Of a stretch of DNA of 52,788 nt, positions 36,070-44,691 are shown one piece after another. The DNA is from Geobacillus zalihae NBRC 101842 (GTDB lineage Bacteria > Bacillota > Bacilli > Bacillales > Anoxybacillaceae). The stretch covers positions 1-52,788 of the forward strand of contig NZ_BCPV01000008.1 in NCBI RefSeq assembly GCF_001544135.1, in the 5' to 3' direction. Below the pieces are notes generated by a model. The model did no database searches. It was given only the letters and a program-made list of their open reading frames with translations, and was not told the DNA's origin. Within the stretch, counting starts at the first letter, position 1. Each line of letters begins with the position of its first letter. The position numbers and the translations under genes were made by a program.

Positions 36070-37104
36070 TTATACTGGCACAATCGTTTCGTCTCCTATA
36101 ATTTCCGCCGCAGCACGCAGTACCTTCTCCGGCGTCGGCAAGTAAAGATCCTCTAATGCCGGTGAAAATGGCACAGGGCAATGCGGAGCAGTAATCCTTT
36201 TAATAGGCGCGTCCAAATAGTCAAACCCTTTGTCTGCTACAAGAGCCGAAATATCAGCAGCGACACTGCAGCGAGGATTCGCCTCGTCAACAACAATGAG
36301 CCGTCCTGTCTTCGCTACAGACGACAGAATCGTGTTCTCATCAAGCGGGGACAATGTCCGTGGATCAATTACTTCTGCTTCAACGCCTCTTTCCTGCAAT
36401 ATCGCTGCCGCCTTCAAGGCGGTATGCACTTGCTTGCCGATAGCGACAATCGTTAAATCATCGCCTTGTCTTTTAATATCCGCTATTCCGAATGGGATCG
36501 TATAAAACCCTTCTTCCACTTCTCCTTTCATGTTATAGAGCGTTTTATCTTCAAAAAAGATGACAGGATCATCATCAAAAATCGAAGCAAGCAAAAGACC
36601 CTTAGCGTCGGCAGGAGTGGAAGGAACGACAACTTTCAACCCTGGAATGTGGGTAAAAAGGGCGTACAAACTTTGCGAGTGCTGCGCCGCCGCCCGAAAT
36701 CCAGCGCCATGCATCGTCCGAATCGTTAATGGCACTTTCGCTTTTCCGCCGAACATATAGCGAAGTTTGGCCGCTTGGTTCATTACTTCATCTAAGCAAC
36801 TGCCGATAAAATCGTTAAACATCAACTCCGCAATCGGTCTTAAACCCGTTGCCGCCGCAGTAACCGCCGCTCCAATGTACCCGGCCTCGGCAATCGGCGT
36901 ATCTAATACGCGTTCCCTGCCGAATTCCTGCACGAGCCCTTTCGTGACTCCCATGACCCCTCCCCAAGCTTCGTCGTCTTGTAAATGATCGACTGTTGCG
37001 CCTCCCGCAACATCTTCGCCCAACAAAATGACATGTTCATCTTTTCGCATGGCTAGTCTCATCGCTTCGTTCAGCGCCGCTGAGAAAGAAATCGTTCTCG
37101 CCAT
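36070..37104 (-). CDS. acoB: Acetoin dehydrogenase E1 beta subunit
   Basis: A 344-aa thiamine-diphosphate enzyme subunit. It starts with ARTISFSAALNEAMRLAMRKDEHVILLGEDVA, the conserved first helix of E1 beta subunits. FNDFIGSCLDEVMNQAAKLRY and AEVIDPRTLSPLDE complete the pyrimidine and C-terminal domains. RBS TAGGAGGG. It lies 28 bp after acoA and forms the alpha2-beta2 E1 that cleaves acetoin to acetaldehyde and an acetyl unit. Confidence 0.93.
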   Translation of the reverse strand: MARTISFSAALNEAMRLAMRKDEHVILLGEDVAGGATVDHLQDDEAWGGVMGVTKGLVQEFGRERVLDTPIAEAGYIGAAVTAAATGLRPIAELMFNDFIGSCLDEVMNQAAKLRYMFGGKAKVPLTIRTMHGAGFRAAAQHSQSLYALFTHIPGLKVVVPSTPADAKGLLLASIFDDDPVIFFEDKTLYNMKGEVEEGFYTIPFGIADIKRQGDDLTIVAIGKQVHTALKAAAILQERGVEAEVIDPRTLSPLDENTILSSVAKTGRLIVVDEANPRCSVAADISALVADKGFDYLDAPIKRITAPHCPVPFSPALEDLYLPTPEKVLRAAAEIIGDETIVPV

Positions 37105-37132
37105 TCTGTTTCCCTCCTAAACCGTTTCTGTT

Positions 37133-38125
37133 TTAATAAGAAACATAGACATCTCGCAACAAATCTTCTTCCGTCGGAAACGGGCTGTTTTCGGCAAACT
37201 CCACTGCTTTTTCAATCGCTTTGGCGACGCTTTGTTCGATCTCTGCGAGCTCTTGTTCAGAACATAACTGATTGACAAGGAGATACTCGCGAAACTTCAC
37301 AATGGCATCCAACTCTTGCAAATGTTTTTGCTTCTCTTCCAATGACTTATATGTTTGTGCATCTCCCTCAAAATGCCCATAGTTTCGATATGTTTTGCAT
37401 TCGATCAAGGTCGGCCCCTCGCCGTTGCGAGCTCGTTCAATGGCTCTTTTTGCCGCCTCGTATACAGCGATGACATCCTTGCCATCGACAACTTCCCCCG
37501 GAATGTTGTATGCCGCAGCACGGTCGGCAATGTTTCGGCAACTGGATGCATATTCAAACGGAGTCGACTCCGCATATCCATTGTTCTCGGCTACAAAGAT
37601 GACCGGCAATTTCCAAATGGCCGCCAAATTAATTCCTTCATGGAAGGTGCCATGGTTGTTTGCCCCGTCTCCAAAGAAGCAAACGGCGACAGATCCTGTT
37701 TTCTTTAGTTTTGCCGTCAGTCCAGCTCCGACAGCGAGAGGAAATCCTCCGCCAACGATGCCATTCGCGCCAAGCATCCCCTTGGAAACGTCAGCGATAT
37801 GCATCGATCCCCCTTTTCCTTTGCACAACCCCGTCGCTTTCCCATAAATTTCAGCCATCATTCCGTTGACATCACATTCTTTAGCGATGCAATGTCCGTG
37901 TCCGCGATGGGTGCTCGTAATGTAGTCCTTTTCCGTCAAATGGGCGCAAACCCCTACCGCCACGGCCTCCTCCCCCGCATATAAATGAACGAAACCAGGC
38001 AGCACTCCCCTGCTGAAAATTTCATGCACCTTGTCCTCAAATTGGCGAATTTCCTGCATTTTCTGATACATCCATTTAGCCTTTTCTTTCGTAAGAACGA
38101 TGGATTGTGATCGAGCAACAGCCAT
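37133..38125 (-). CDS. acoA: Acetoin dehydrogenase E1 alpha subunit
   Basis: A 330-aa subunit with the TPP/Mg motif GDGANNHGTFHEGINLAA and HRGHGHCIAKE (conserved His in the active site). First gene of acoABCL, with AGGGAGG upstream and the sigma-54 promoter 44-61 bp upstream of the start. Adjacent acoR and bdhA support acetoin rather than pyruvate as substrate. Confidence 0.93.
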   Translation of the reverse strand: MAVARSQSIVLTKEKAKWMYQKMQEIRQFEDKVHEIFSRGVLPGFVHLYAGEEAVAVGVCAHLTEKDYITSTHRGHGHCIAKECDVNGMMAEIYGKATGLCKGKGGSMHIADVSKGMLGANGIVGGGFPLAVGAGLTAKLKKTGSVAVCFFGDGANNHGTFHEGINLAAIWKLPVIFVAENNGYAESTPFEYASSCRNIADRAAAYNIPGEVVDGKDVIAVYEAAKRAIERARNGEGPTLIECKTYRNYGHFEGDAQTYKSLEEKQKHLQELDAIVKFREYLLVNQLCSEQELAEIEQSVAKAIEKAVEFAENSPFPTEEDLLRDVYVSY

Positions 38126-38168
38126 ACAGAAACCTCCCTTTGTTTTAAGTAGTTTCGTTATTTATCTA

Positions 38169-38186
38169 AAGCAAACTCCATGCCAA
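38169..38186 (-). promoter_or_regulatory. Sigma-54 promoter of acoABCL
   Basis: The minus strand reads TTGGCATGGAGTTTGCTT, a TGGCAT-N5-TTGCT element with correct GG-N10-GC spacing. AcoR is encoded directly upstream, as in B. subtilis where aco is SigL-dependent. Confidence 0.92.
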
Positions 38187-38225
38187 CAAAAAAGCGCTTA
38201 CACCCCCCCTTGTTGTAAGCGCTTT
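38185..38225 (-). terminator. Terminator of acoR
   Basis: Perfect 11-bp stem AAAGCGCTTAC/GTAAGCGCTTT with a 13-nt loop, followed by a T run on the minus strand that abuts the -24 box of the aco promoter. Confidence 0.85.
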
Positions 38226-38227
38226 CT
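38213..38227 (+). promoter_or_regulatory. Catabolite-responsive element (cre)
   Basis: TTGTAAGCGCTTTCT fits the cre consensus WTGNAANCGNWNNCW at every position. It overlaps one arm of the acoR terminator and lies just upstream of the aco sigma-54 promoter. CcpA binding here would repress acetoin use during growth on sugar; because the site also lies in a hairpin, chance resemblance is possible. Confidence 0.65.
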
Positions 38228-38288
38228 TAAATGCTTCATATCCCTCTTTTTTACCCCTTTGCATCAATCTGTGTCATTTTGTTTTATT

Positions 38289-40130
38289 TCAAATCAATTT
38301 GTACTTTTTCAGCTTGCGATAGCACGTGCTGCGAGAAATGCCTAATAGCTCCGCCATCTTGCTAATATTTCCTTTCGTCTCTTCAAGCATGTTCATCATT
38401 TGTTCTTTTTCCACCTGCTCCCGATAGGTAAGCTCGCCTCTTCCCTTCTCGTCGTTCTTCAACGCTACAAGCATTGACTTTATTCCAGAAATCGGGGGGA
38501 CTGCCTCTCCATACTCAATTCTCATTCGTTCCAACACATTAAATAATTCCCTGATGTTCCCAGGCCAATAATAGTCCATCAATAAGTTCATCACTGAATT
38601 AGGCAAACAAACATTCCAACCGTTTTTTCGGCAATAGTAGTCAACAAAAAACGGGATATCCTCTTTCCGCTCCCTTAACGCTGGGAGCTTGATCGGATAT
38701 ACATGCAAACGATAAAACAGATCTTCTCGCAACTTCCCTTCCTTTACCAACTCATACAAATCGCGGTGTGTGGCTGTGATGACCCGAACATCAACAGAAA
38801 TCGGTTTGGTTCCGCCAATTGGCACGACTTCTCTTTCTTGCAACACTCTTAACAAAGCTACTTGCATTTCTAGTGGAATTTCACCGATCTCGTCTAGGAA
38901 AAGCGTTCCACCGTGAGCTTGGACAAATTTTCCCATATACCCTGTCCGCTTTGCGCCAGTAAACGCCCCTTCCACATACCCAAACAATTCGCTCCCGATG
39001 AGCTCTTTCGGAACCGCTCCGCAATTGACGGCGACAAATGGGCCATCCTTCCGCAGGCTGTTTTGATGAATCGCCCGAGCAATCAACTCTTTTCCTGTCC
39101 CTGTTTCCCCTGAGAGATAAACCGTTGCATCCGTTTTCGCAACTTTAGAACAACTTCTTAACACAGCAGCAAAAGACGGACTTGTTCCAATCACCCCGTC
39201 AAAGCGGAATGATGGCAGGGAGCAAAAAAAAGCCTCCTCGTCTTGTGCTTTTTGCAAAGTTACTTTATAGCCGATAAGATGACCGTAAACTGAAGAAAAA
39301 ATGGGAACTTTGGAGAAGACTTTCCACGTTCGTTGGCAAAATTGTTGCAACGGCTGGTCGATGATGCTGGAACAGAATGAACGCAAGCGATGATTGGCCC
39401 ACACAATGTTCTCTTGATCATCACATACAACTGAGTAAGAAGCCGAATCTTCCATTTGAAAACCGTGGCGGAAAAGTTCCAATAGATTTTCTTTCTGTTG
39501 GATTCGCAGTTGCTGCTCAATGGTGTAGGAGGCGGCGACAATCGTGGCAAGTACATAGTCTTGAGCGTCGGACAAACCGTGATAGATTGGGTAGGACATA
39601 TCAATGATACCAAGAAACTCTTTGTTTTCATCGTAAATCGGAGCCGCGGAACAAACCCATTGTTGGGAAGCAACTGCATAGTGATCGAGTCCGACAACCG
39701 CAATCGGTTCTCTCGTCCTTAAGGCTGTACCAATGGCATTCGTCCCGACTTCCTCCTCCGTCCATTTGACTCCCTCTAAAAAATTGATTTCTTTCGCCTT
39801 TTTCATCGCCTGTTGATGTCCTTTAGCCCACAACACATACCCTTCTTGATCGATAAGGAGAAAAATCGCAGGAATTTCTTGAAATAATTGTTGCAACTTC
39901 TCCAAAATCGGAACAGCACAACGGAGCAACCTTTGATTTTTTTCCCTTCTTTCCAGCAATAAACGGCCAGTCAAAAACATTTTCCCTTTCCCATCATAAG
40001 GATCCACGTTTTTCTGGCGGCAAAGATACCACGACTCTTCAATTCTTTTGCTTATTCTCGCTTGATCTAACGTTCCCTCTTGGACAAACCGGCGCCAAAT
40101 TTCCCGCTTCGATGGATCCATCACATTCAT
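38289..40130 (-). CDS. acoR: AcoR, sigma-54-dependent activator of acetoin catabolism
   Basis: A 613-aa enhancer-binding protein. An N-terminal GAF/PAS-like sensor region is followed by an AAA+ domain with Walker A GETGTGKE, the canonical sigma-54 contact loop GAFTGA and GGTLFLDEIGEIPLE. The C-terminal Fis-type HTH is NISKMAELLGISRSTCYRKLKK. The ATG at 40130 with CGGGGGGAT upstream is preferred; another ATG at 40136 overlaps that site. It is encoded just upstream of acoABCL on the same strand, and its terminator separates the two transcripts. Confidence 0.92.
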   Translation of the reverse strand: MNVMDPSKREIWRRFVQEGTLDQARISKRIEESWYLCRQKNVDPYDGKGKMFLTGRLLLERREKNQRLLRCAVPILEKLQQLFQEIPAIFLLIDQEGYVLWAKGHQQAMKKAKEINFLEGVKWTEEEVGTNAIGTALRTREPIAVVGLDHYAVASQQWVCSAAPIYDENKEFLGIIDMSYPIYHGLSDAQDYVLATIVAASYTIEQQLRIQQKENLLELFRHGFQMEDSASYSVVCDDQENIVWANHRLRSFCSSIIDQPLQQFCQRTWKVFSKVPIFSSVYGHLIGYKVTLQKAQDEEAFFCSLPSFRFDGVIGTSPSFAAVLRSCSKVAKTDATVYLSGETGTGKELIARAIHQNSLRKDGPFVAVNCGAVPKELIGSELFGYVEGAFTGAKRTGYMGKFVQAHGGTLFLDEIGEIPLEMQVALLRVLQEREVVPIGGTKPISVDVRVITATHRDLYELVKEGKLREDLFYRLHVYPIKLPALRERKEDIPFFVDYYCRKNGWNVCLPNSVMNLLMDYYWPGNIRELFNVLERMRIEYGEAVPPISGIKSMLVALKNDEKGRGELTYREQVEKEQMMNMLEETKGNISKMAELLGISRSTCYRKLKKYKLI

Positions 40131-40297
40131 CGTCATCCCCCCGGCATATCGTTAGGTATTGTCAAAAGTTCATCCTCCATACTCACGCTTTCTCCTTGAA
40201 TTTCAACGGTCGGAAGAAAAAAGCTGGCCACCCCTCGTTATTTTCGGCCATCATGAAGCAACGACACCAAACAGCCAAAACAAAGGAGTGACAAGCT

Positions 40298-40840
40298 TTG
40301 TTACCTCAATTATTAGCCTATTTGCTCGAAATCATCAAGACCCAATATCAAATCATTGTGTATTTGATGGGTGTGATATTGGGAAAATCCTTGAATCTCG
40401 AGGACTTGGACGAACCCATCCAAAAACCGTACCGGAAACTCCAGGTCGATGACCTTCCGATCATCGGTGTGCCGGCAATCCTTGATTACCGGAAGCTGTT
40501 GGCAGACTACGAGTCGCAGCACGTCCGTCCTTCGCGGCCCATAGAGCGCCGCGCCAATGCGAAACACCGTGCTCCGGATTCGTTGACCTGCCCTCGCTAC
40601 TAGGTGCCCTACTCCTACACCTGTACGCCAACAATGGCGGACTTCATAGATTTGTGTCGTTTTCTTTTTCAAACAATGCCGGCACGAAATCCGCTTTGCA
40701 ATCGTTGCCCTGGTGATCATCCCCTCTTTCGTTCCTACAACAAAAATCTCATTCAATTCGATTGTACCAATCGTTGCAAAAAAATGTTGAACATTGTCAA
40801 ATTATCCATAAATTGGTTCGTCACCAAAAGATGTACTTGA
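40298..40840 (+). pseudogene. Broken transposase-like gene
   Basis: The first 101 codons are protein-like (LPQLLAYLLEIIKTQYQIIV, then DEPIQKPYRKLQVDDLPIIG, ending ERRANAKHRAPDSLTCPRY*). A CPxC zinc-ribbon appears to be cut by a stop. Further on, other frames carry CNRCPG and FDCTNRCKK, pieces of a second zinc ribbon, joined by frameshifts. No DDE catalytic domain remains. I read this as the N-terminal zinc-ribbon part of a DDE-type transposase, family unassigned. Confidence 0.5.
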
Positions 40841-41065
40841 CTTTTAAAGACAAACATGATAGCAATGTTGTTCAAAGAGATGTGTGGTATAAAAAGGAAA
40901 AATGCTGTTTTGGTTTTTCTTTATCATGATCGTCTTTCTTTTTCAAGTACATTTTGTGGTGAAGAGCCATTTTTTGTATCCTCTATTTTCCCTATGCATA
41001 CCTATCTTAAAATCTCAAGTACAACTTGTGGTGAAGAGCCCATAAATTAGTTAATTACCAAAAGA
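40826..41065. repeat. Four related 20-25 bp repeats, two in each orientation
   Basis: ACCAAAAGATGTACTTGAC occurs near 40827 and again near 41058 in direct orientation. Inverted relatives TCAAGTACATTTTGTGGTG (near 40944) and TCAAGTACAACTTGTGGTG (near 41014), each followed by AAGAGCC, lie between. The arrangement resembles overlapping ends of small insertion elements. Confidence 0.55.
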
Positions 41066-41081
41066 TGTACTTGACTTTTAA

Positions 41082-41354
41082 ACCTGAATTCGTGACGGAT
41101 GGAAGTCAACTTTGATTTCGGTGTTAGTTATATTGAATGATCCATCAATCCCTTTTTGTGATGATTTCCTGCACTATTTTCATGTCCCGAATCCGTGACA
41201 GAAGTGTATTAAAAATGTTGGAAAACCCAATCATGCCAAAGTATCAACTCTATTCCGAATGTTCACCTATCAGGTGAAGAACCCCGAGTGCAATATTTGT
41301 TGATTGATCAAGTTTTCTTGGCAGTTTGAACGCGTCTTTATCACGGATTCAGGT
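41082..41354. repeat. 273-bp element with 14-bp terminal inverted repeats
   Basis: ACCTGAATTCGTGA at 41082-41095 and TCACGGATTCAGGT at 41341-41354 are inverted with one mismatch. A third related copy, CCCGAATCCGTGACA, lies inside from 41186. No coding capacity; probably a MITE or internally deleted IS. Confidence 0.55.
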
Positions 41355-41381
41355 ATTTTATATCGTGCAAAATGATCTCCA

Positions 41382-41419
41382 GTGCATCAATCCATGCACA
41401 AAGGCGGAGCGATCCGCCT
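41382..41419. repeat. Copy 2 of the dispersed 38-bp terminator repeat
   Basis: Matches 29410-29447 with three differences, including the hairpin AAGGCG-GAGCGAT-CCGCCTT. Here it precedes the MerR promoter rather than following a gene. Confidence 0.7.
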
Positions 41420-41438
41420 TCCTTTAAACAATTCCCTC

Positions 41439-41469
41439 TTGAACCTCCAGTTGCGTTAGGGTGTATGAT
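41439..41469 (+). promoter_or_regulatory. MerR-type promoter with 19-bp spacer
   Basis: TTGAAC (41439-41444) and TATGAT (41464-41469) are separated by 19 bp, the spacing characteristic of promoters activated by MerR-family proteins through DNA untwisting. The spacer carries ACCTCCAG ... TTAGGGT as an imperfect dyad. It precedes the merR-like gene, so autoregulation with the exporter is expected. Confidence 0.75.
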
Positions 41470-41509
41470 AAGGGAGAGACTAGCAAAAGAAAGAAGGAGG
41501 ACAACTGTC

Positions 41510-42340
41510 ATGGAGACGTATTCGATCGGCGAAATCGCCAAAAAGACAGGTGTATCCATCCGGACATTGCGGTATTATGATGAAATTGGACTGCTGCAGC
41601 CAACGAAAGATCCGTCATCAGGACATCGAATCTATACGGAAGAGGACATTCTTCAATTGCACAAAATTATGAGTTTGAAGTTTATTGGGCTTAGCTTGGA
41701 AGAGATTCGACAATATATTCACCAACCAACATACGACCTTACCTTAAAAGAAACGTTGATGCTGGAAAAAAACATGCTAGAACAGAAACGAAGACAGTTA
41801 GAAAGATCCATTCAAGCCATTGAATATGCCATCACCCTTTTAGAGGAAGAAGGAGAAATTGACAGCCTTCTCTTGATGAGCTTAATCCGCAGCATTCAAA
41901 CAGAAGATGATCAAAAACGATTGATGACACATTACCTAGACCAAGAAACGGTTGATGCCATCTTCCATAATGAAGAACTCAAGCAAAAAGAGAACGAAAT
42001 GATCAAATCCTATGCCCAATTCGTCAAACAAGTTCACGAACTGTACGGACTCCCCGCCGACCACCCTGACGTACAGCACATGATTGAAACGTTCCTGCGC
42101 TCTACTTTTGGTCTTTTGAGCTTGGAGACCGTTGAAAAGATTACCGAGCTACTTAACCAGAACCAATGGGATTCTTTTGAGTGGAAAGAAGAATGGGATG
42201 TTCTTAGTCCCCTCCCCTTTTCCAAAGAAGAGACGCAGTGGCTTGAACAAGCGATGGATGACTACATGCAACGTCTTGAGCACATGGGTATAGATATGAA
42301 GGAATCAAAGGAAGGAGAGAACAGTGGATATGAAAAATAG
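41510..42340 (+). CDS. MerR-family transcriptional regulator
   Basis: A 276-aa regulator with N-terminal MerR HTH (YSIGEIAKKTGVSIRTLRYYDEIGLL), a dimerization coiled coil (about residues 80-120), and a C-terminal helical domain of TipAS-like size (about 150 residues) that may bind drug-like ligands. The ATG at 41510 has AAGGAGG upstream; the 46-residue extension of the longest frame overlaps the promoter and is rejected. Its stop overlaps the start of the ABC exporter by 17 bp, indicating coupling and a shared drug-response role. Confidence 0.88.
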   Translation: METYSIGEIAKKTGVSIRTLRYYDEIGLLQPTKDPSSGHRIYTEEDILQLHKIMSLKFIGLSLEEIRQYIHQPTYDLTLKETLMLEKNMLEQKRRQLERSIQAIEYAITLLEEEGEIDSLLLMSLIRSIQTEDDQKRLMTHYLDQETVDAIFHNEELKQKENEMIKSYAQFVKQVHELYGLPADHPDVQHMIETFLRSTFGLLSLETVEKITELLNQNQWDSFEWKEEWDVLSPLPFSKEETQWLEQAMDDYMQRLEHMGIDMKESKEGENSGYEK

Positions 42341-44078
42341 GATCGAAACGAAACAAGGCAGTCCAAAACCATTTTGGTATTTGCTCAAACAAGGAAAATT
42401 GAACAAATCGCTCATTGCTTTCGCCCTCATTCTTGGATTGATTGAAAGCGGGGCTGGGTTGATCATCCCCCTGTTTGCGAAAGACTTTATTGATCTCTTA
42501 GCCCATGGCGGAATGAAGTGGCAACAAATTTTTTGGCTCTTATCTGCTTTTCTCATTCAAACGGCGGCAGGCGGCATCTCGTTTTATCTCATGTCGTATG
42601 CCGGAGAAGCTCTAGTAGCCCAGATTCGAAGTCGATTATGGAACCACATCCTTCATTTGCCTGTTTCCTTTTTTGACCGCTATGAATCGGGGGAAACGAT
42701 GAGCCGCATTACTCAAGATACAGCAGTCATCAAATTGCTTATTTCCAACCATCTCGTCACATTTTTTAGTGGCATCGTCTCTGTGATCGGTTCCATCATT
42801 TTACTGATTATGATTGATTGGCGAATTACTCTCTTTATCTTTTTGGCCGTTCCCGCTGCTATGCTCATCATCATGCCGTTGGGAAGAAAGATGCATCAAA
42901 TTTCTTTGCGCACGCAAGATGAACTGGCCAAGTTTTCGGGACATCTTGGCCGGATCTTGCAAGATATCCGTCTCGTGAAATCTTATAACGGTCAACACAT
43001 GGAAGCAGAAAAAGGAGATCAAGAGATCAAAAATTTAATGACCTTCGGTTTGAAAGAAGCGAAAGTCTATGCCGTCATCTCACCGATGATTGCCACCGTC
43101 ATGATGCTCGTTGTCGTGATCATTGTCGGTTATGGCGGCGCCCAGGTTGCATCTGGGCATTTGACGGCGGGAGAGCTTGCGGCCATCATCATTTATATTT
43201 TTCAAATTGTCATGCCTTTCACTGCTACAGCTTCCTTTTTCACCACCTTTCAAAAAGCATTGGGGGCTACAGAGCGGATTAATGAAATCTTTCAAGAGCA
43301 ACGGGAACTGCTGGGCTCACAAAAAGAACCCGACTTCAATCAAACATTGCAGTTCAAACATGTTTCCTTTTCTTATCATCAAGATAAACCGGTGCTAAAA
43401 GGCATTCATTTTACCATTGAGCCAGGCAAAATTTACGCTTTTGTTGGCCCCAGCGGCGGCGGAAAAACCACCATTTTTTCACTGATTGAACGCTTTTATC
43501 TGCCAGACGAGGGACAAATCTTGTTAGGAAACATACCTATCCATGAAATCGATTTACAAAAATGGCGACAAGCGATTGGCTACGTTTCTCAAGATATTCC
43601 CATTTTGTCAAGCACCATTCGAGAAAATATTTGTTATGGATTCGAAAGCATGCCTGAGCATGAAGAAATCGAACAGGCCGCTCGGCTGGCCAACGCTCAC
43701 GAATTTATTCAAAAATTGCCGAATGGCTATGAAACAGAAGTCGGCGAACGAGGGATCAAGCTTTCAGGAGGGCAGAGACAACGTATTGCGATTGCTCGAG
43801 CCATCTTAAAAAACCCAAAACTCCTGCTATTAGATGAAGCCACTTCTAACTTGGACAGCGACTCAGAAAGCCTAGTGCAAGAAGCGCTGAAAAACGTGAT
43901 GAAAGGTCGAACGACGTTGATTATTGCCCATCGGCTTTCTACCGTCACCGATGCAGACACGATCTTCGTTGTCGAAGACGGGCGCATTACTGGACAGGGA
44001 AACCATGAATTATTGCTGGCTACCCATCGTTTATATCAAAAGCTGGTCACCCATCAGTTTTCCCAAGGCAAAAGGTAA
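42324..44078 (+). CDS. ABC exporter, membrane/ATPase fusion half-transporter
   Basis: A 584-aa type I (BmrA/LmrA-like) half-transporter. Six transmembrane helices (residues about 25-310) with FDRYESGETMSRITQDT, then an ATPase domain with Walker A GPSGGGKTT, signature LSGGQRQR, Walker B LLLLDEATSNLDS and H-loop IIAHRLSTV. It forms a homodimer exporting hydrophobic compounds. GTG 42324 lies 6 bp after AAGGAG; ATG 42330 is the alternative. It is controlled by the overlapping MerR gene. Confidence 0.9.
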   Translation: MDMKNRIETKQGSPKPFWYLLKQGKLNKSLIAFALILGLIESGAGLIIPLFAKDFIDLLAHGGMKWQQIFWLLSAFLIQTAAGGISFYLMSYAGEALVAQIRSRLWNHILHLPVSFFDRYESGETMSRITQDTAVIKLLISNHLVTFFSGIVSVIGSIILLIMIDWRITLFIFLAVPAAMLIIMPLGRKMHQISLRTQDELAKFSGHLGRILQDIRLVKSYNGQHMEAEKGDQEIKNLMTFGLKEAKVYAVISPMIATVMMLVVVIIVGYGGAQVASGHLTAGELAAIIIYIFQIVMPFTATASFFTTFQKALGATERINEIFQEQRELLGSQKEPDFNQTLQFKHVSFSYHQDKPVLKGIHFTIEPGKIYAFVGPSGGGKTTIFSLIERFYLPDEGQILLGNIPIHEIDLQKWRQAIGYVSQDIPILSSTIRENICYGFESMPEHEEIEQAARLANAHEFIQKLPNGYETEVGERGIKLSGGQRQRIAIARAILKNPKLLLLDEATSNLDSDSESLVQEALKNVMKGRTTLIIAHRLSTVTDADTIFVVEDGRITGQGNHELLLATHRLYQKLVTHQFSQGKR

Positions 44079-44691
44079 TTAGGCAGCCATATACTCACCG
44101 ACTTTCCAACTCACATTTCGCACCTTAACAAGAGGAAGAACAAAGGACTTTGTGAGCCACTGAACGCCAGCACCAGCAGGAGGCTGGCATTGAGAGTCCA
44201 CCGCACCCAGCCGGTCAATCAATGGTGGAAGACCAAGATCTTACGAATGCGGATGTCCATAGGTGCAACCCTCTTTGCTCCCCTTGCGTGTCAAGGATTC
44301 ATTCTGTGAAGCAACCATTCTTCCAAAAACAGGAGCTGAAACAATGAATCAGCTCCCCACTATAGGCAACACGTTCAATTTGATTGTGTCAATTTTTGTA
44401 AAACATTGCCGTCGAACTTTGTCGACCGACCAAAAAATACAAAAAGAGCGGTGCGGTGCCGCTCCCTTTTCTGCCTCCGATGGCGAAGCGATGAAAACTC
44501 GCAACGCTTCCGCTTTGAAGCTCATTTTTTATCAACTCCTATTTCTCTAAGTGTGCAATACACTAGCGCCCTGTTGCTGCTCGGGAATGTGCTCTTGGAT
44601 GTCTCAAAGATTTTGCATTCAACCGGGTCAATTCATAATGTGATGCTAAGACAAAGCAGAAGCCCGCTTGGCTTCTGTTTTGTCCCCACCT
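44079..44691. other. Gene-free region between exporter and Type III R-M
   Basis: No gene supported. It contains a bidirectional hairpin at 44441-44470 (GAGCGG/CCGCTC with flanking A and T runs) and the long hairpin after res (44651-44683). The stretch 44150-44290 is GC-richer but shows no coherent frame. Confidence 0.6.
44651..44683 (-). terminator. Hairpin downstream of res
   Basis: Long near-perfect arms ACAAAGCAGAAGCC and GGCTTCTGTTTTGT around a 5-nt loop, 9 bp past the res stop. The arms themselves supply the T-rich side. Confidence 0.7.

Larger units (their letters stand above)
40131..41509. other. Gene-free region with transposon remnants
   Basis: Holds the acoR promoter side, a broken transposase-like gene (40298-40840), short direct/inverted repeats (40826-41065), a 273-bp inverted-repeat element (41082-41354), a dispersed terminator repeat (41382-41419) and the MerR promoter. 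No intact gene. Confidence 0.65.
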
